Shown piece by piece: positions 45,094-53,211 of a stretch of DNA of 64,000 bases. The translations under genes were made by a program, and so were the position numbers. The notes under the pieces are model-generated. The model did not search any database. It was not told the origin of the DNA and worked only from the letters and a program-made list of their open reading frames with translations. Positions within the stretch are counted from its first letter, which is position 1. Every line of letters begins with the position of its first letter. The stretch lies in contig CANMLU010000001.1 in NCBI GenBank assembly GCA_947498815.1, forward strand, positions 1-64,000, given 5' to 3'. This DNA comes from an uncultured Aquimarina sp. (GTDB lineage Bacteria > Bacteroidota > Bacteroidia > Flavobacteriales > Flavobacteriaceae).

Positions 45094-47136
45094 TTAAACA
45101 TTATATTTTTCTGCTAATACAGATGCTTCTTGTTGTAATAATTCGTTTTTATCCTCTAGCGCTTTACCAATAAAATCCTTTGCAAATTGATCTGGTTGAA
45201 GTCCTTTTGAGTCTAAAACAACTTGTAATGCAATCATAGTAGCGACACGTGTTCCTACTTTCTTTACTGCTGTCCCGTATAATGGCACCAACTCTTCAAG
45301 ATCAATCCTGGTCGCTGCATCCTGAATTTTCTTTCTTAACACCTCTCTCTTCTCATCTGGAAGATTAGTATACTTCTTCCCTGCTCTTTTTACTTCTTCA
45401 ATTGCAGGTATTTCTTTTTGAGGATTTTGTTGTGGTTTTTGACCTTGTTGCTGTCCTGAAACCGGTTTAACCTTGGCCCAAGTATCACGTAAACCAACTG
45501 TTTTATTAAACACCAAGGCACTGGGATTACTATCTTTATCAACATTAAAATACCCCAGCCTTTGAAACTGAAATTGTTCTAGCTCTTTGGCGTCCTTTAG
45601 GCTTGGTTCTAGATACCCTGTAATCACTTTTAAAGAATCCGGAGTTAAGAACTCTACAAAATCCTTCTCTTTATGACCATCTGGTGCTTCATCCCTAAAT
45701 AGCCTATCATATATTCTTACCTCGGCAGGTATAGCATGCTTAACGGAAACCCAATGTAGTGTTCCTTTTACATTACGTTTGGATGCTTCAGTACCACTAC
45801 CCGATCTGCTTTCTGGATCATAAGTACAATGAATCTCGGTAATGTTTCCATCGGTATCTTTTACAACACTTTCTCCTTTGATGATATACGCGTTCTTAAG
45901 ACGTACTTCTTTACCTAGTGTTAATCGAAAGAATTTTCTACCAGCATCTTCTTTAAAATCTTCTCTTTCTATATATAATTCTCCCGAAAAAGGTACCTTT
46001 CTTGATCCAGCAGCGGCATCTTCCGGGTTGTTTTCTGCTTCTAGCCACTCCTCTTCTCCTTTGGGATAATTAGTTATTACAAGCTTAACAGGATCCAAAA
46101 CAGCCATTACTCTTGGTGCCGTTTTGTTAAGATCTTCTCGAACACAAAACTCTAGAAGCGATACATCAATAACGTTTTCACGTTTTGCCACACCAACTGT
46201 ATCAACGAACTTTCGTATAGATGCTGGCGTATATCCACGTCTTCTTAATCCCGAAATTGTTGGCATTCTTGGATCATCCCATCCTGATACTACACCTTCT
46301 TCAACTAGTCTGAGTAATTTACGCTTACTCATGATCGTATAACTCAAATTAAGACGTGCAAACTCTCTCTGCTTGGGTCTCATATTTTCTTCATACACCT
46401 GGTCCAAGAACCAGTCATATAGTTTTCTATGAGGCTTAAATTCCAAAGAACATAATGAATGTGAAATACTTTCGATATAATCACTTTCACCATGAGTCCA
46501 ATCGTACATAGGATAGATACACCAATCATCGCCTGTTCTATGATGTGATTTCTTTAAGATTCGATACATAAGTGGATCCCTCATCAACATATTCGGATCT
46601 GCCATATCAATCTTTGCTCGTACTACATGTTCACCTTCATCAAATGCTCCTTCTTTCATTTTTTGAAACAACTCCAGGTTTTCATCCACAGACCTATCTC
46701 TGTACGGACTATTAGTTCCTGGTGAGGTGGTTGTGCCTTTTTGCTCGGCAATTTGTTCTGCAGATTGTGAATCTACATACGCCTTTCCTTTTTTGATTAA
46801 TTGGACGGTCCAATTATACAATTGTTGAAAATAATCAGAAGAATAACACTCTTTATCCCACTCATAACCTAGCCAGGCTATATCGTTTTTGATAGCATCA
46901 ACGTATTCTTGTTCTTCTTTGGCTGGATTGGTATCATCAAACCGTAAATTAACGGGTGCATTATACTTAAGACCAAGTCCAAAACTAATTCCAATAGCTT
47001 TGGTGTGGCCAATATGCAGATATCCATTGGGCTCTGGCGGAAAACGGAAACGTAAATGCTTTGGATTCATTCCGTTTTTCAAGTCCTCTTCTATAATATG
47101 CTCTATAAAATTGAGCGATTTTTTATCTTCTGTCAT
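45094..47136 (-). CDS. glnS: Glutamine-tRNA ligase with C-terminal extension
   Basis: Charges tRNA-Gln directly. It has the class I motifs PEPNGYLHIGHTKAI (residues ~32-46) and MSKRKLLRLV (~267-276), plus NLRFDDTNP and the anticodon-binding beta-barrels through about residue 550. At 680 aa it is some 120 residues longer than E. coli GlnRS (554 aa). The extra part is a Gln/Pro-rich linker (SGQQQGQKPQQNPQKE) followed by a helical module (KYTNLPDEKREVLRKKIQD...VATMIALQVVLDSKGL...LQQEASVLAEKYNV). In some bacteria GlnRS carries a YqeY-like tail that aids tRNA binding. I cannot confirm that identity here. A TAGTTTTG -7-like element lies at 47155-47162. Confidence 0.96.
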   Translation of the reverse strand: MTEDKKSLNFIEHIIEEDLKNGMNPKHLRFRFPPEPNGYLHIGHTKAIGISFGLGLKYNAPVNLRFDDTNPAKEEQEYVDAIKNDIAWLGYEWDKECYSSDYFQQLYNWTVQLIKKGKAYVDSQSAEQIAEQKGTTTSPGTNSPYRDRSVDENLELFQKMKEGAFDEGEHVVRAKIDMADPNMLMRDPLMYRILKKSHHRTGDDWCIYPMYDWTHGESDYIESISHSLCSLEFKPHRKLYDWFLDQVYEENMRPKQREFARLNLSYTIMSKRKLLRLVEEGVVSGWDDPRMPTISGLRRRGYTPASIRKFVDTVGVAKRENVIDVSLLEFCVREDLNKTAPRVMAVLDPVKLVITNYPKGEEEWLEAENNPEDAAAGSRKVPFSGELYIEREDFKEDAGRKFFRLTLGKEVRLKNAYIIKGESVVKDTDGNITEIHCTYDPESRSGSGTEASKRNVKGTLHWVSVKHAIPAEVRIYDRLFRDEAPDGHKEKDFVEFLTPDSLKVITGYLEPSLKDAKELEQFQFQRLGYFNVDKDSNPSALVFNKTVGLRDTWAKVKPVSGQQQGQKPQQNPQKEIPAIEEVKRAGKKYTNLPDEKREVLRKKIQDAATRIDLEELVPLYGTAVKKVGTRVATMIALQVVLDSKGLQPDQFAKDFIGKALEDKNELLQQEASVLAEKYNV

Positions 47137-47154
47137 TGTAAATCAAATGTGATA

Positions 47155-47162
47155 CAAAACTA
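47155..47162 (-). promoter_or_regulatory. -7 element TAGTTTTG upstream of glnS
   Basis: Exact TAnnTTTG on the minus strand, 19 bp before the glnS ATG. Possible TTG boxes lie 16 or 25 bp further up, neither at ideal spacing. Confidence 0.4.
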
Positions 47163-47274
47163 CTAAAATTCTGATCTGCAAAACTATCAATAATTCTTTT
47201 TGTACAGATTAAAAAAGGGTTGTTTTCCCTTATCTGGATCACAAAGATTATATTTACCTTTATCAAAAAATTCT

Positions 47275-47631
47275 GTGGGACTCATTAAATTAAAAAATAT
47301 TAAGGTTTATGCCTATCATGGTTGCCTTGTAGAAGAAAAGAAAATAGGTTCGGATTATAGAGTAGATCTTAAAGTAAAAGCAGATTTAACAACCTCTGCA
47401 GAATCAGATCGATTAGCTGATACTGTTGATTATGTTCATTTAAATCGTATTGTAAAGGAAGAAATGGCTATCCGTTCAAAATTATTAGAGCATGCTGCCG
47501 AACGAATTTTGATTAGAATACTAAAAGAATTGCCAATGGTAGATAAAGCAACAGTAGATGTTTCAAAAATTAACCCGCCTATTGGTGGAAATGTAGAAAT
47601 GGTTACCATAACTCGAAGTAAAAATCGCTAA
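47275..47631 (+). CDS. folB: Dihydroneopterin aldolase
   Basis: Folate-pathway enzyme that converts dihydroneopterin to 6-hydroxymethyl-dihydropterin and glycolaldehyde. The start is taken as GTG 47275 (M-GLIKLKNIKVYAYHGC), which gives the normal ~118-aa length; no ATG is suitably placed, and the upstream in-frame TTG would add 25 unlike residues that overlap the likely promoter (TACCTTTA just upstream). Conserved features are YAYHGCLVEEKKIGSDY (substrate-binding), DTVDYVHLNRIV, LLEHAAERI (catalytic Glu) and a terminal VDVSKINPPIGGNVE. It is divergent from glnS and followed by tRNA-Cys. Confidence 0.93.
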   Translation: MGLIKLKNIKVYAYHGCLVEEKKIGSDYRVDLKVKADLTTSAESDRLADTVDYVHLNRIVKEEMAIRSKLLEHAAERILIRILKELPMVDKATVDVSKINPPIGGNVEMVTITRSKNR

Positions 47632-47700
47632 CTTTACATTGGATATACAATAAGGTTCAGTTTTAATGTAAAATTGTATACCAGAAATGATAAATTTTTT

Positions 47701-47708
47701 TACATTTG
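47701..47708 (+). promoter_or_regulatory. -7 element TACATTTG of tRNA-Cys
   Basis: Exact TAnnTTTG, 17 bp before the mature tRNA 5' end. A TTG at 47674-47676 sits 24 bp upstream, slightly far. Confidence 0.55.
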
Positions 47709-47725
47709 CCTTCCAACCAAAAATT

Positions 47726-47796
47726 GGTGTCGTGGCCGAGTGGCTAGGCAGTGGTCTGCAACACCATCTACAGCGGTTCGAATCCGCTCGACACCT
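47726..47796 (+). tRNA. tRNA-Cys (GCA)
   Basis: A 71-nt cloverleaf: acceptor GGTGTCG pairs with CGACACC, followed by discriminator T73, an identity element of tRNA-Cys. The anticodon loop CTGCAAC gives anticodon GCA, and the T-arm is AGCGG-TTCGAAT-CCGCT. CCA is not encoded, so it must be added after transcription. The gene has its own promoter-like element and a terminator directly behind it. Confidence 0.96.
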
Positions 47797-47797
47797 C

Positions 47798-47829
47798 AAA
47801 AAACCTGTAAGTAATCTTACAGGTTTTTT
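47798..47829. terminator. Bidirectional terminator of tRNA-Cys and the LysE gene
   Basis: AAAAAACCTGTAAG (47798-47811) pairs perfectly with CTTACAGGTTTTTT (47816-47829) around a TAAT loop. It abuts the LysE-family stop codon on the other strand. Confidence 0.93.
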
Positions 47830-48524
47830 TATTTAAACTTTGATTCTGGAGTTATCTTTTCTATTCTGTCTTGAATTTTTTGTTCCATAGTATCTGGTAA
47901 AACTCCTTTCAGAATTAAAAAAACACCAAATACAATCATCATAATACTGATGATCCTTTTGATAATGTAAGTTCTTTTTGGGGTTAGTTTTCTTTTGAGT
48001 CGTTTGGCTAGTAGCATTTTAAACACGTCAATAAACAGGTATGTCGCAAGTACTATACTAAAAAAGTATATAATCCGATTCGTATTCATGTCCAATTGTG
48101 GTCCAATAACAATGATGATACTTAACCAAAAACCTAATACACCAATATTTATAAAGTTAAGTAAAAATCCCTTTACAAAAAGCATTAAATAGTTATGCTT
48201 ATTGATAATTTCTACAGAAGTATCTCTAACTTTATTATAATTTTTTCTTTCCTGAATAAAAGAAATTGCCCCATACGTGGCTAATAACATTCCGCCAAAA
48301 ATAAATAATGCCGGATCGTCTTTTATTTTCTCTAAAATCTTATTTGTACTAAAATATGCGATAAGAATAAATACAACATCTGCGAGAATCACTCCCAAAT
48401 CTACAGCCAATGCAGCTCTAAATCCTTTAATAGCAGCGGTTTCAAGAAGTACAAAAAAAACAGGCCCAATCAAAAAGGCTAATAAAAATCCTAATGGGAT
48501 AGCAGCTTGGGCATCTTGAAGCAT
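47829..48524 (-). CDS. LysE/RhtB-family amino-acid exporter
   Basis: A 231-aa inner-membrane protein with about six hydrophobic segments. The N-terminus has the family pattern (AAIPLGFLLAFLIGPVFFVLLETAAIKGFRAALAVDLGVILADVVFI), including the GP of the first membrane segment and the G-x3-G-x8-G-like spacing before the second. Family members export amino acids or related small molecules, but the substrate here is unknown. A strong promoter is seen upstream, and the gene ends at the hairpin shared with tRNA-Cys. Confidence 0.88.
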   Translation of the reverse strand: MLQDAQAAIPLGFLLAFLIGPVFFVLLETAAIKGFRAALAVDLGVILADVVFILIAYFSTNKILEKIKDDPALFIFGGMLLATYGAISFIQERKNYNKVRDTSVEIINKHNYLMLFVKGFLLNFINIGVLGFWLSIIIVIGPQLDMNTNRIIYFFSIVLATYLFIDVFKMLLAKRLKRKLTPKRTYIIKRIISIMMIVFGVFLILKGVLPDTMEQKIQDRIEKITPESKFK

Positions 48525-48546
48525 AAAATATTACGTATGTTTCCTA

Positions 48547-48577
48547 CAAAGTTAAAAAACTACTTAGTTAACTTCAA
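48547..48577 (-). promoter_or_regulatory. Promoter of the LysE-family gene
   Basis: On the minus strand, -33 TTG (48575-48577), a 20-bp spacer and a perfect -7 TAACTTTG (48547-48554), 22 bp before the start codon. The -33 falls in the 3' end of the DUF2807 gene. Confidence 0.65.
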
Positions 48578-49238
48578 TAATTTTTCCTCCTAAAAGTTTT
48601 TGACTATCTATTTGTTGCGGTTTTCCGAAGATTTTTATTGTCCCACCAGCATTAGTATTGGCTTTTAGATAATGTTTTGCTCTTACTTCTGCAGTGCCGC
48701 CCGCACTTACTTTTACCTGAGTGTTTTCTGTATTCAGTTGACTGGCATAATATTGACCACCAGATGTAATTATAATCTCTTGTTCTTTTACTTCGCCTTT
48801 TACTTCGATTGTACCACCTGTAATTGCCTTTACAAACAAATGAGATGATTCGATAGGTGCCAGGATACCAGCACCTTCTTGTGCTCTTAAATCAAGTGAA
48901 TTGGCTTTAATTGTACTATTGGCTTCTACTCTAGCTCCTTCATTGACATCAATTTTATTGATTTCAGTATAATAAACAGTCACTTTGGTGTTGTTATTAT
49001 CCCAAATGTTATCAAGAGACATCCTGATTTTGAGAAGGTTTTGGTTTTGGATAATATCAACCTCTCTTCTCTTAATTCCTGTAATTTCAACTTTATTTTC
49101 GTTTCCTTGAATTAAAGTAACTTGTATTTTATCAAATACTTTTAACTCATTAAAGTCACCTACATTTTTTGTAATAACATCCTGTCCTTGCATGGTGAAT
49201 GTTATTACGGTCAACAAAAGCATTATTAATTTTTGCAT
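48564..49238 (-). CDS. DUF2807 / GIN-domain exported protein
   Basis: A 224-aa protein with an N-terminal signal peptide (QKLIMLLLTVITFTMQGQ) and a putative auto-transporter adhesin head (GIN/DUF2807) domain: repeated short strands such as FNELKVFDKIQVTLIQGNENKVEITG, INKIDVNEGARVEANSTIKANSLDLRAQEGAGI, and VKVSAGGTAEVRAKHYLKANTNAGGTI, the pattern of a right-handed beta-solenoid. Such proteins are common and poorly characterised in Bacteroidota. It sits between rnr and the LysE gene on the same strand, 64 bp after rnr, and may share the rnr transcript. Confidence 0.9.
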   Translation of the reverse strand: MQKLIMLLLTVITFTMQGQDVITKNVGDFNELKVFDKIQVTLIQGNENKVEITGIKRREVDIIQNQNLLKIRMSLDNIWDNNNTKVTVYYTEINKIDVNEGARVEANSTIKANSLDLRAQEGAGILAPIESSHLFVKAITGGTIEVKGEVKEQEIIITSGGQYYASQLNTENTQVKVSAGGTAEVRAKHYLKANTNAGGTIKIFGKPQQIDSQKLLGGKIIEVN

Positions 49239-49302
49239 CGCCCTATTTTTTTAAGATTAAAACTCAATACTCACTATAAGAATAAACGACACAAATTTTT
49301 AA

Positions 49303-51501
49303 TTATTCCATTTCTTGTCTACTTCCTAAAAGTGTAAAATCAAGGTGTCGTTTTACAAGATCAGCATTTTTTACTTTAACATATACTTCATCACCAAGTT
49401 GGTATGTTTTTTTTGAAGTTTGTCCGATAACTGCATATTCATCTTTATCAAAAACATAATGATCATCTCCAATATCTTTAAGACGCACCATTCCTTCGCA
49501 TTTGTTGTTTATGATTTCTACATAAACTCCCCATTCTGTTACTCCAGAAATAACTCCCAAAAACTGTTCGTCTTCATGATCTTTCATAAATTTAATCTGC
49601 ATAAATTTAATAGAATCACGTTCTGCACTAGCAGCTAGACCTTCCATACTGCTACTGTGATTACATTTTTCTTCATATTCCTCCTCGGCCACAGATTTTC
49701 CTTTATCCAAATAATGTTGTAACAAACGGTGTGCCATAACATCGGGGTATCTTCGAATTGGTGACGTAAAATGCGAATAATAATCAAAGGCTAATCCATA
49801 ATGTCCAATGTTATGAGTGGTATACTCTGCTTTACTCATACTTCGAATAGCAAGAGTGTCGACTAAGTTTTGTTCTTTTTTACCTTGTACATCATGTAGC
49901 AATCCATTAAGTGATTTGGTCGTTGTTTTGCGATCTCTAAGATCTAGTTTATATCCAAATCGACTAATAATGTTTTGTAATGCCGCTAATTTTTCATCAT
50001 TTGGTTCGTCATGAACTCTATAAATAAACGTTTTTTTAGGGTTTTGTTTACCGATAAACTCTGCTACCTTTTTATTAGCGAGTAACATAAACTCCTCAAT
50101 AAGTTTATTAGCATCCTTAGAGGTCTTAAAAAAGACGCCTACGGGATTATTTTCTTCATTCAGTGAAAACTTAACCTCAACCTTATCAAAAGAAATGGCT
50201 CCGTCACCCATTCGTTTTCTTCGCATAATCTTTGCCAGTTCATCTAATTTAAGAACCGCATCTGCAATTTTTTGATCGGCTTTATACGTTTTTCCAGTAA
50301 GAGAAATCTCGGCGGGAATCGTATTTTCTTTGGTTTCAATGATATGTTGCGCTTCTTCATATGCAAAACGTGCATCAGAATAAGTTGCCGTTCTTCCGAA
50401 CCATTGATTTTTTATTTCTGCTTTATCATTTAATTCAAATACAGCAGAAAATGTATACTTTTCTTCATGAGGCCTTAACGAACAAGCATTATTTGATAAA
50501 ACTTCAGGAAGCATAGGTACTACTCTATCCACTAGATATACAGATGTTGCTCTTTCATAAGCTTCATCATCCAATATAGTTCCCGGTTGTACATAGTGAG
50601 AAACATCGGCAATATGGATTCCGATTTCATAATTGCCATTATCCAATACTTCAAAAGATAGTGCATCATCAAAATCTTTGGCGTCTTTTGGATCAATCGT
50701 AAAGGTGAGTGTTTTTCTCATGTCCCTACGATTTTTAATCTCAGATTCTTGAATACTCGTATCTAATTGATTCGCATATTCTTCAACTTCTTCAGGAAAT
50801 TCATAAGGCAATCCATACTGAGCTAAAATTGCATGAATCTCTGTATTGTGCTCTCCAGGTTTACCTAAAACCTTAATTACTTTTCCAAAAGGAGAATCTG
50901 CTTTTTCTGGCCAATCTTCGAGTTTAACCAAGACTTTATCTCCGTCTTCTGCCTTGCCAATCTTATTTTTTGGAATAAAAATATCAGTATACATTTTGGT
51001 ATCCGACATATTTACAAAAGCATATTTTTTCTGGATTTCTATGACTCCTACAAACTCGTTTCTTTTACGTGAAATAATTCTTGAAATCTCTCCTTCACTC
51101 TTACCTCTTCGTTTTCTTCGATATACATAAACTTCAACCTCATCTCCGTGTAATGCTTTATTCAGATTATTATTTGGAATAAATATATCCTCTTCAAGAT
51201 CTTCTACTACAACATAGCCCGATCCTTTTGAAGTAATTTCTAAAATTCCAGAATGGGTATTAATATTTGGTATAATTTTAAATTTTCCTCTTCCAACTTC
51301 TTCAATTTGCTTTTTTGCAGCAAGTTGACTTAATTTTTTAATAATTTGATTTCTGCTACTTGCATCGTCTAATCCGAATTTTGAAGCAATCTGTTTATAA
51401 TTAAAACTTGTATTGGGTTCTGATTTAAGTATTTTGAGTATTCCTTGGGTAATATTCTCTATTTTGGGAGACTTTTTTCGACTCCGACTCTTTCTTTTCA
51501 T
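49303..51501 (-). CDS. rnr: Ribonuclease R
   Basis: A processive 3'-5' exoribonuclease that degrades structured RNA. The 732-aa protein has, in order, an N-terminal winged-helix segment (SFNYKQIASKFGLDDASSRNQIIKKL), cold-shock-type RNA-binding domains (GILEITSKGSGYVVVEDLEEDIFIP), the catalytic RNB domain with the acidic cluster DPKDAKDFDDALSFE (~residues 275-290) and HIADVSHYVQPG, then YGLAFDYYSHFTSPIRRYPD, and a C-terminal S1 domain (GVISGVTEWGVYVEI). All the key Asp residues are present. A Lys/Arg-rich N-terminus (KRKSRSRKKSPK) is notable. The upstream region to 51738 shows no strong promoter element. Confidence 0.97.
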   Translation of the reverse strand: MKRKSRSRKKSPKIENITQGILKILKSEPNTSFNYKQIASKFGLDDASSRNQIIKKLSQLAAKKQIEEVGRGKFKIIPNINTHSGILEITSKGSGYVVVEDLEEDIFIPNNNLNKALHGDEVEVYVYRRKRRGKSEGEISRIISRKRNEFVGVIEIQKKYAFVNMSDTKMYTDIFIPKNKIGKAEDGDKVLVKLEDWPEKADSPFGKVIKVLGKPGEHNTEIHAILAQYGLPYEFPEEVEEYANQLDTSIQESEIKNRRDMRKTLTFTIDPKDAKDFDDALSFEVLDNGNYEIGIHIADVSHYVQPGTILDDEAYERATSVYLVDRVVPMLPEVLSNNACSLRPHEEKYTFSAVFELNDKAEIKNQWFGRTATYSDARFAYEEAQHIIETKENTIPAEISLTGKTYKADQKIADAVLKLDELAKIMRRKRMGDGAISFDKVEVKFSLNEENNPVGVFFKTSKDANKLIEEFMLLANKKVAEFIGKQNPKKTFIYRVHDEPNDEKLAALQNIISRFGYKLDLRDRKTTTKSLNGLLHDVQGKKEQNLVDTLAIRSMSKAEYTTHNIGHYGLAFDYYSHFTSPIRRYPDVMAHRLLQHYLDKGKSVAEEEYEEKCNHSSSMEGLAASAERDSIKFMQIKFMKDHEDEQFLGVISGVTEWGVYVEIINNKCEGMVRLKDIGDDHYVFDKDEYAVIGQTSKKTYQLGDEVYVKVKNADLVKRHLDFTLLGSRQEME

Positions 51502-51738
51502 TAATATCTTTTATGTTATTAACGATAAAAGTACTGTTTATCTTTTAACATCTATAATTTTAAGTTTAAACTTTTATTAATCCTTAAAAGGGATAACTGT
51601 TTCATCATCATAAAATACATTATCTGTAAATCAATTATTTACAGGTAAAAAAACTAAACAAAAAGGATTCTTTTTCTTAAAAATTACTTAATTTTAGTAC
51701 ACTAGGATAGGTTTTAATCCGTTACATATGTATTCGAT

Positions 51739-51918
51739 ATGAGTAGAGTAAAAAAAATACATAAGATCATATTATTCTTCATACTAATATTCTTATTAGG
51801 TGTCTATTCCTTTACACTCTACATAAACAACACCATGGATAATAAAAGTGAAACCAAAGAAGAAACTGATCTCCCTAATTCCAAAAAATTCGACACTGAA
51901 GCAATACAAGTGAATTAA
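51739..51918 (+). CDS. Small single-TM protein, 59 aa
   Basis: A short frame starting ATG AGT AGA GTA. It encodes a basic start (SRVKKIHK), one strong hydrophobic segment (IILFFILIFLLGVYSFTLYI) and an acidic/polar tail ending FDTEAIQVN. The composition, positive-inside layout and position 52 bp before a same-strand DUF2007 gene, in otherwise non-coding DNA, support a real small membrane protein. No family is recognised. It could be a regulator or a subunit of a membrane complex, but nothing in the sequence says which. Confidence 0.55.
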   Translation: MSRVKKIHKIILFFILIFLLGVYSFTLYINNTMDNKSETKEETDLPNSKKFDTEAIQVN

Positions 51919-51970
51919 TTTATTTTAATAATTCGTATATTTAGAATACTACAATAAGGGAAATTATTAA

Positions 51971-52210
51971 ATGAAAGATTTTGTTATCGTAAAAACGTAC
52001 ACGTATCCTTTTGAATATACAGTATTGAAACTTCTTCTTGATCAAGAGGCAATTTCTTATTTTTTTGAAAACGAAACTATGATAGGAGTATTTCCTTTTT
52101 ATTCCAATGCCCTAGGCGGAATCAACCTAAAGGTTCATCGCAAAGATCGTGAAAGAGTATTACAAATCATAAACGATTTAAATACAGATTCACATTTAAG
52201 AATTGTCTAA
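51971..52210 (+). CDS. DUF2007-type putative signal-transducing protein
   Basis: A 79-aa protein with the DUF2007 pattern: an early VKTYTYPFEYTVLKLLLDQEAI (strand-helix in which membership of the family is usually seen as 'E...L...GI'), a middle EN..MIG, and LGGINLKVHRKDRERVLQIIND near the end. These small proteins are related to PII-like ferredoxin-like folds and sometimes accompany transporters, but the role is unknown. It lies downstream of the 59-aa membrane peptide gene on the same strand. A 560-bp gap follows before rpiB. Confidence 0.82.
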   Translation: MKDFVIVKTYTYPFEYTVLKLLLDQEAISYFFENETMIGVFPFYSNALGGINLKVHRKDRERVLQIINDLNTDSHLRIV

Positions 52211-52773
52211 TTTTTCTTTTCAATTACTTTTATTTCAATTAGAGTTTTCAACATATATTATACACATCTTTTTTTCTTTTTTTAAATTTAAAATTAATAA
52301 TGATGATTATGATGTAGTGTGGATAGCGGTATAACTTTTACTCTTTTTATTTGCTTTTTAAGTTAGTATGAATTTTCATAAACATATAAACAAGATATTA
52401 GTATTGTAAAGGTTTGAAAATGTTATAGGAATAAGATTTAATTAACAGTTGTTAATAGATAATAAACACATAATTTTTTTAATATTTTGAGATTAAATTG
52501 ACGTTCATAACATGAACTTAATATCTGAAAATTCATCTATAAAAAGATGAGTTAAAATTTTGATTTAAGCGATAGAGTAATGTATTCGAATAAAAAAGAA
52601 GATAGCCAAAAAAACTTTCAGAATTTTAAGAACTATTTATCCACATGTTGTGTTAACAGAAGGGCAGTAGTTATTAACACTGACGTAACGTTGCGTTAAT
52701 TTATTGATTTTTTGGACTTTACTTTTTTTAGATTAAAGTATCTTTGTTTAAAATAATCAAATCCACAAAAAAG
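52211..52773. other. Intergenic region upstream of rpiB
   Basis: About 560 bp, very AT-rich, with stop codons in all frames and no recognisable RNA gene. Only the rpiB promoter at the right end stands out. TTAATTAACA/GTTGTTAA-type words around 52440-52455 form a small palindrome-like patch of uncertain meaning. Confidence 0.55.
52712..52746 (+). promoter_or_regulatory. Promoter of rpiB
   Basis: -7 TATCTTTG (52739-52746) is an exact consensus match, with TTG (52712-52714) 24 bp upstream. The ATG is 27 bp further on, giving a short leader. Confidence 0.6.
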
Positions 52774-53208
52774 ATGAAAATAGCTATTGGAAACGACCAT
52801 GCAGGAACGACCTATAAGTTTGCAGTTTTAGAGTATCTGAAATCAGAAGGAATAGAAGTTAGTAATTATGGTACTAATGAAGAAAACAGTGTGGATTATC
52901 CGGATTTTGTACATCCTGTAGCTAATGATGTAGACACAGAGAAAGTTGATTTTGGTATTTTAATTTGTGGAAGCGGAAATGGAGTTGCTATGACAGCTAA
53001 TAAATACAAGAACGTACGTGCAGGATTGTGCTGGACCAAAGAAATTACAGAACTTACACGACAGCACAATAATGCTAATATCATTTGTGTCCCCGCGAGA
53101 TTTACTTCACAGCACCAAGCAATCGATATGATAAAAACTTTCCTAAATACGAAGTTTGAAGGTGGTAGACATTTAAGCAGAGTTAACAAAATACCTATGT
53201 GTATTTAA
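52774..53208 (+). CDS. rpiB: Ribose-5-phosphate isomerase B
   Basis: Interconverts ribose 5-phosphate and ribulose 5-phosphate in the pentose phosphate pathway. The 144-aa protein from ATG 52774 begins KIAIGNDHAGTTYKFAVLEYL and shows FGILICGSGNGVAMTANKYKNVRAGLCW (the LacA/RpiB phosphate-binding and active-site segment) and NNANIICVPARF. An in-frame TTG upstream at 52744 falls inside the promoter -7 element and is rejected. The CDF transporter gene starts three bases after the stop, and a GNAT gene follows, so all three probably form one operon. Confidence 0.94.
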   Translation: MKIAIGNDHAGTTYKFAVLEYLKSEGIEVSNYGTNEENSVDYPDFVHPVANDVDTEKVDFGILICGSGNGVAMTANKYKNVRAGLCWTKEITELTRQHNNANIICVPARFTSQHQAIDMIKTFLNTKFEGGRHLSRVNKIPMCI

Positions 53209-53211
53209 TGT

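Noticed and set aside
47200-47274. Longer folB starting at TTG 47200
   Set aside because: It adds 25 residues unlike the family and overlaps the likely promoter; the GTG at 47275 gives the normal folB length.
52744-52773. Longer rpiB starting at TTG 52744
   Set aside because: The TTG is part of the -7 promoter element, and the ATG at 52774 gives the standard N-terminus.
52211-52773. Possible small RNA or riboswitch in the long gap before rpiB
   Set aside because: No stable GC-containing hairpin, no known riboswitch motif and no terminator were visible; only the promoter at the right end could be supported.
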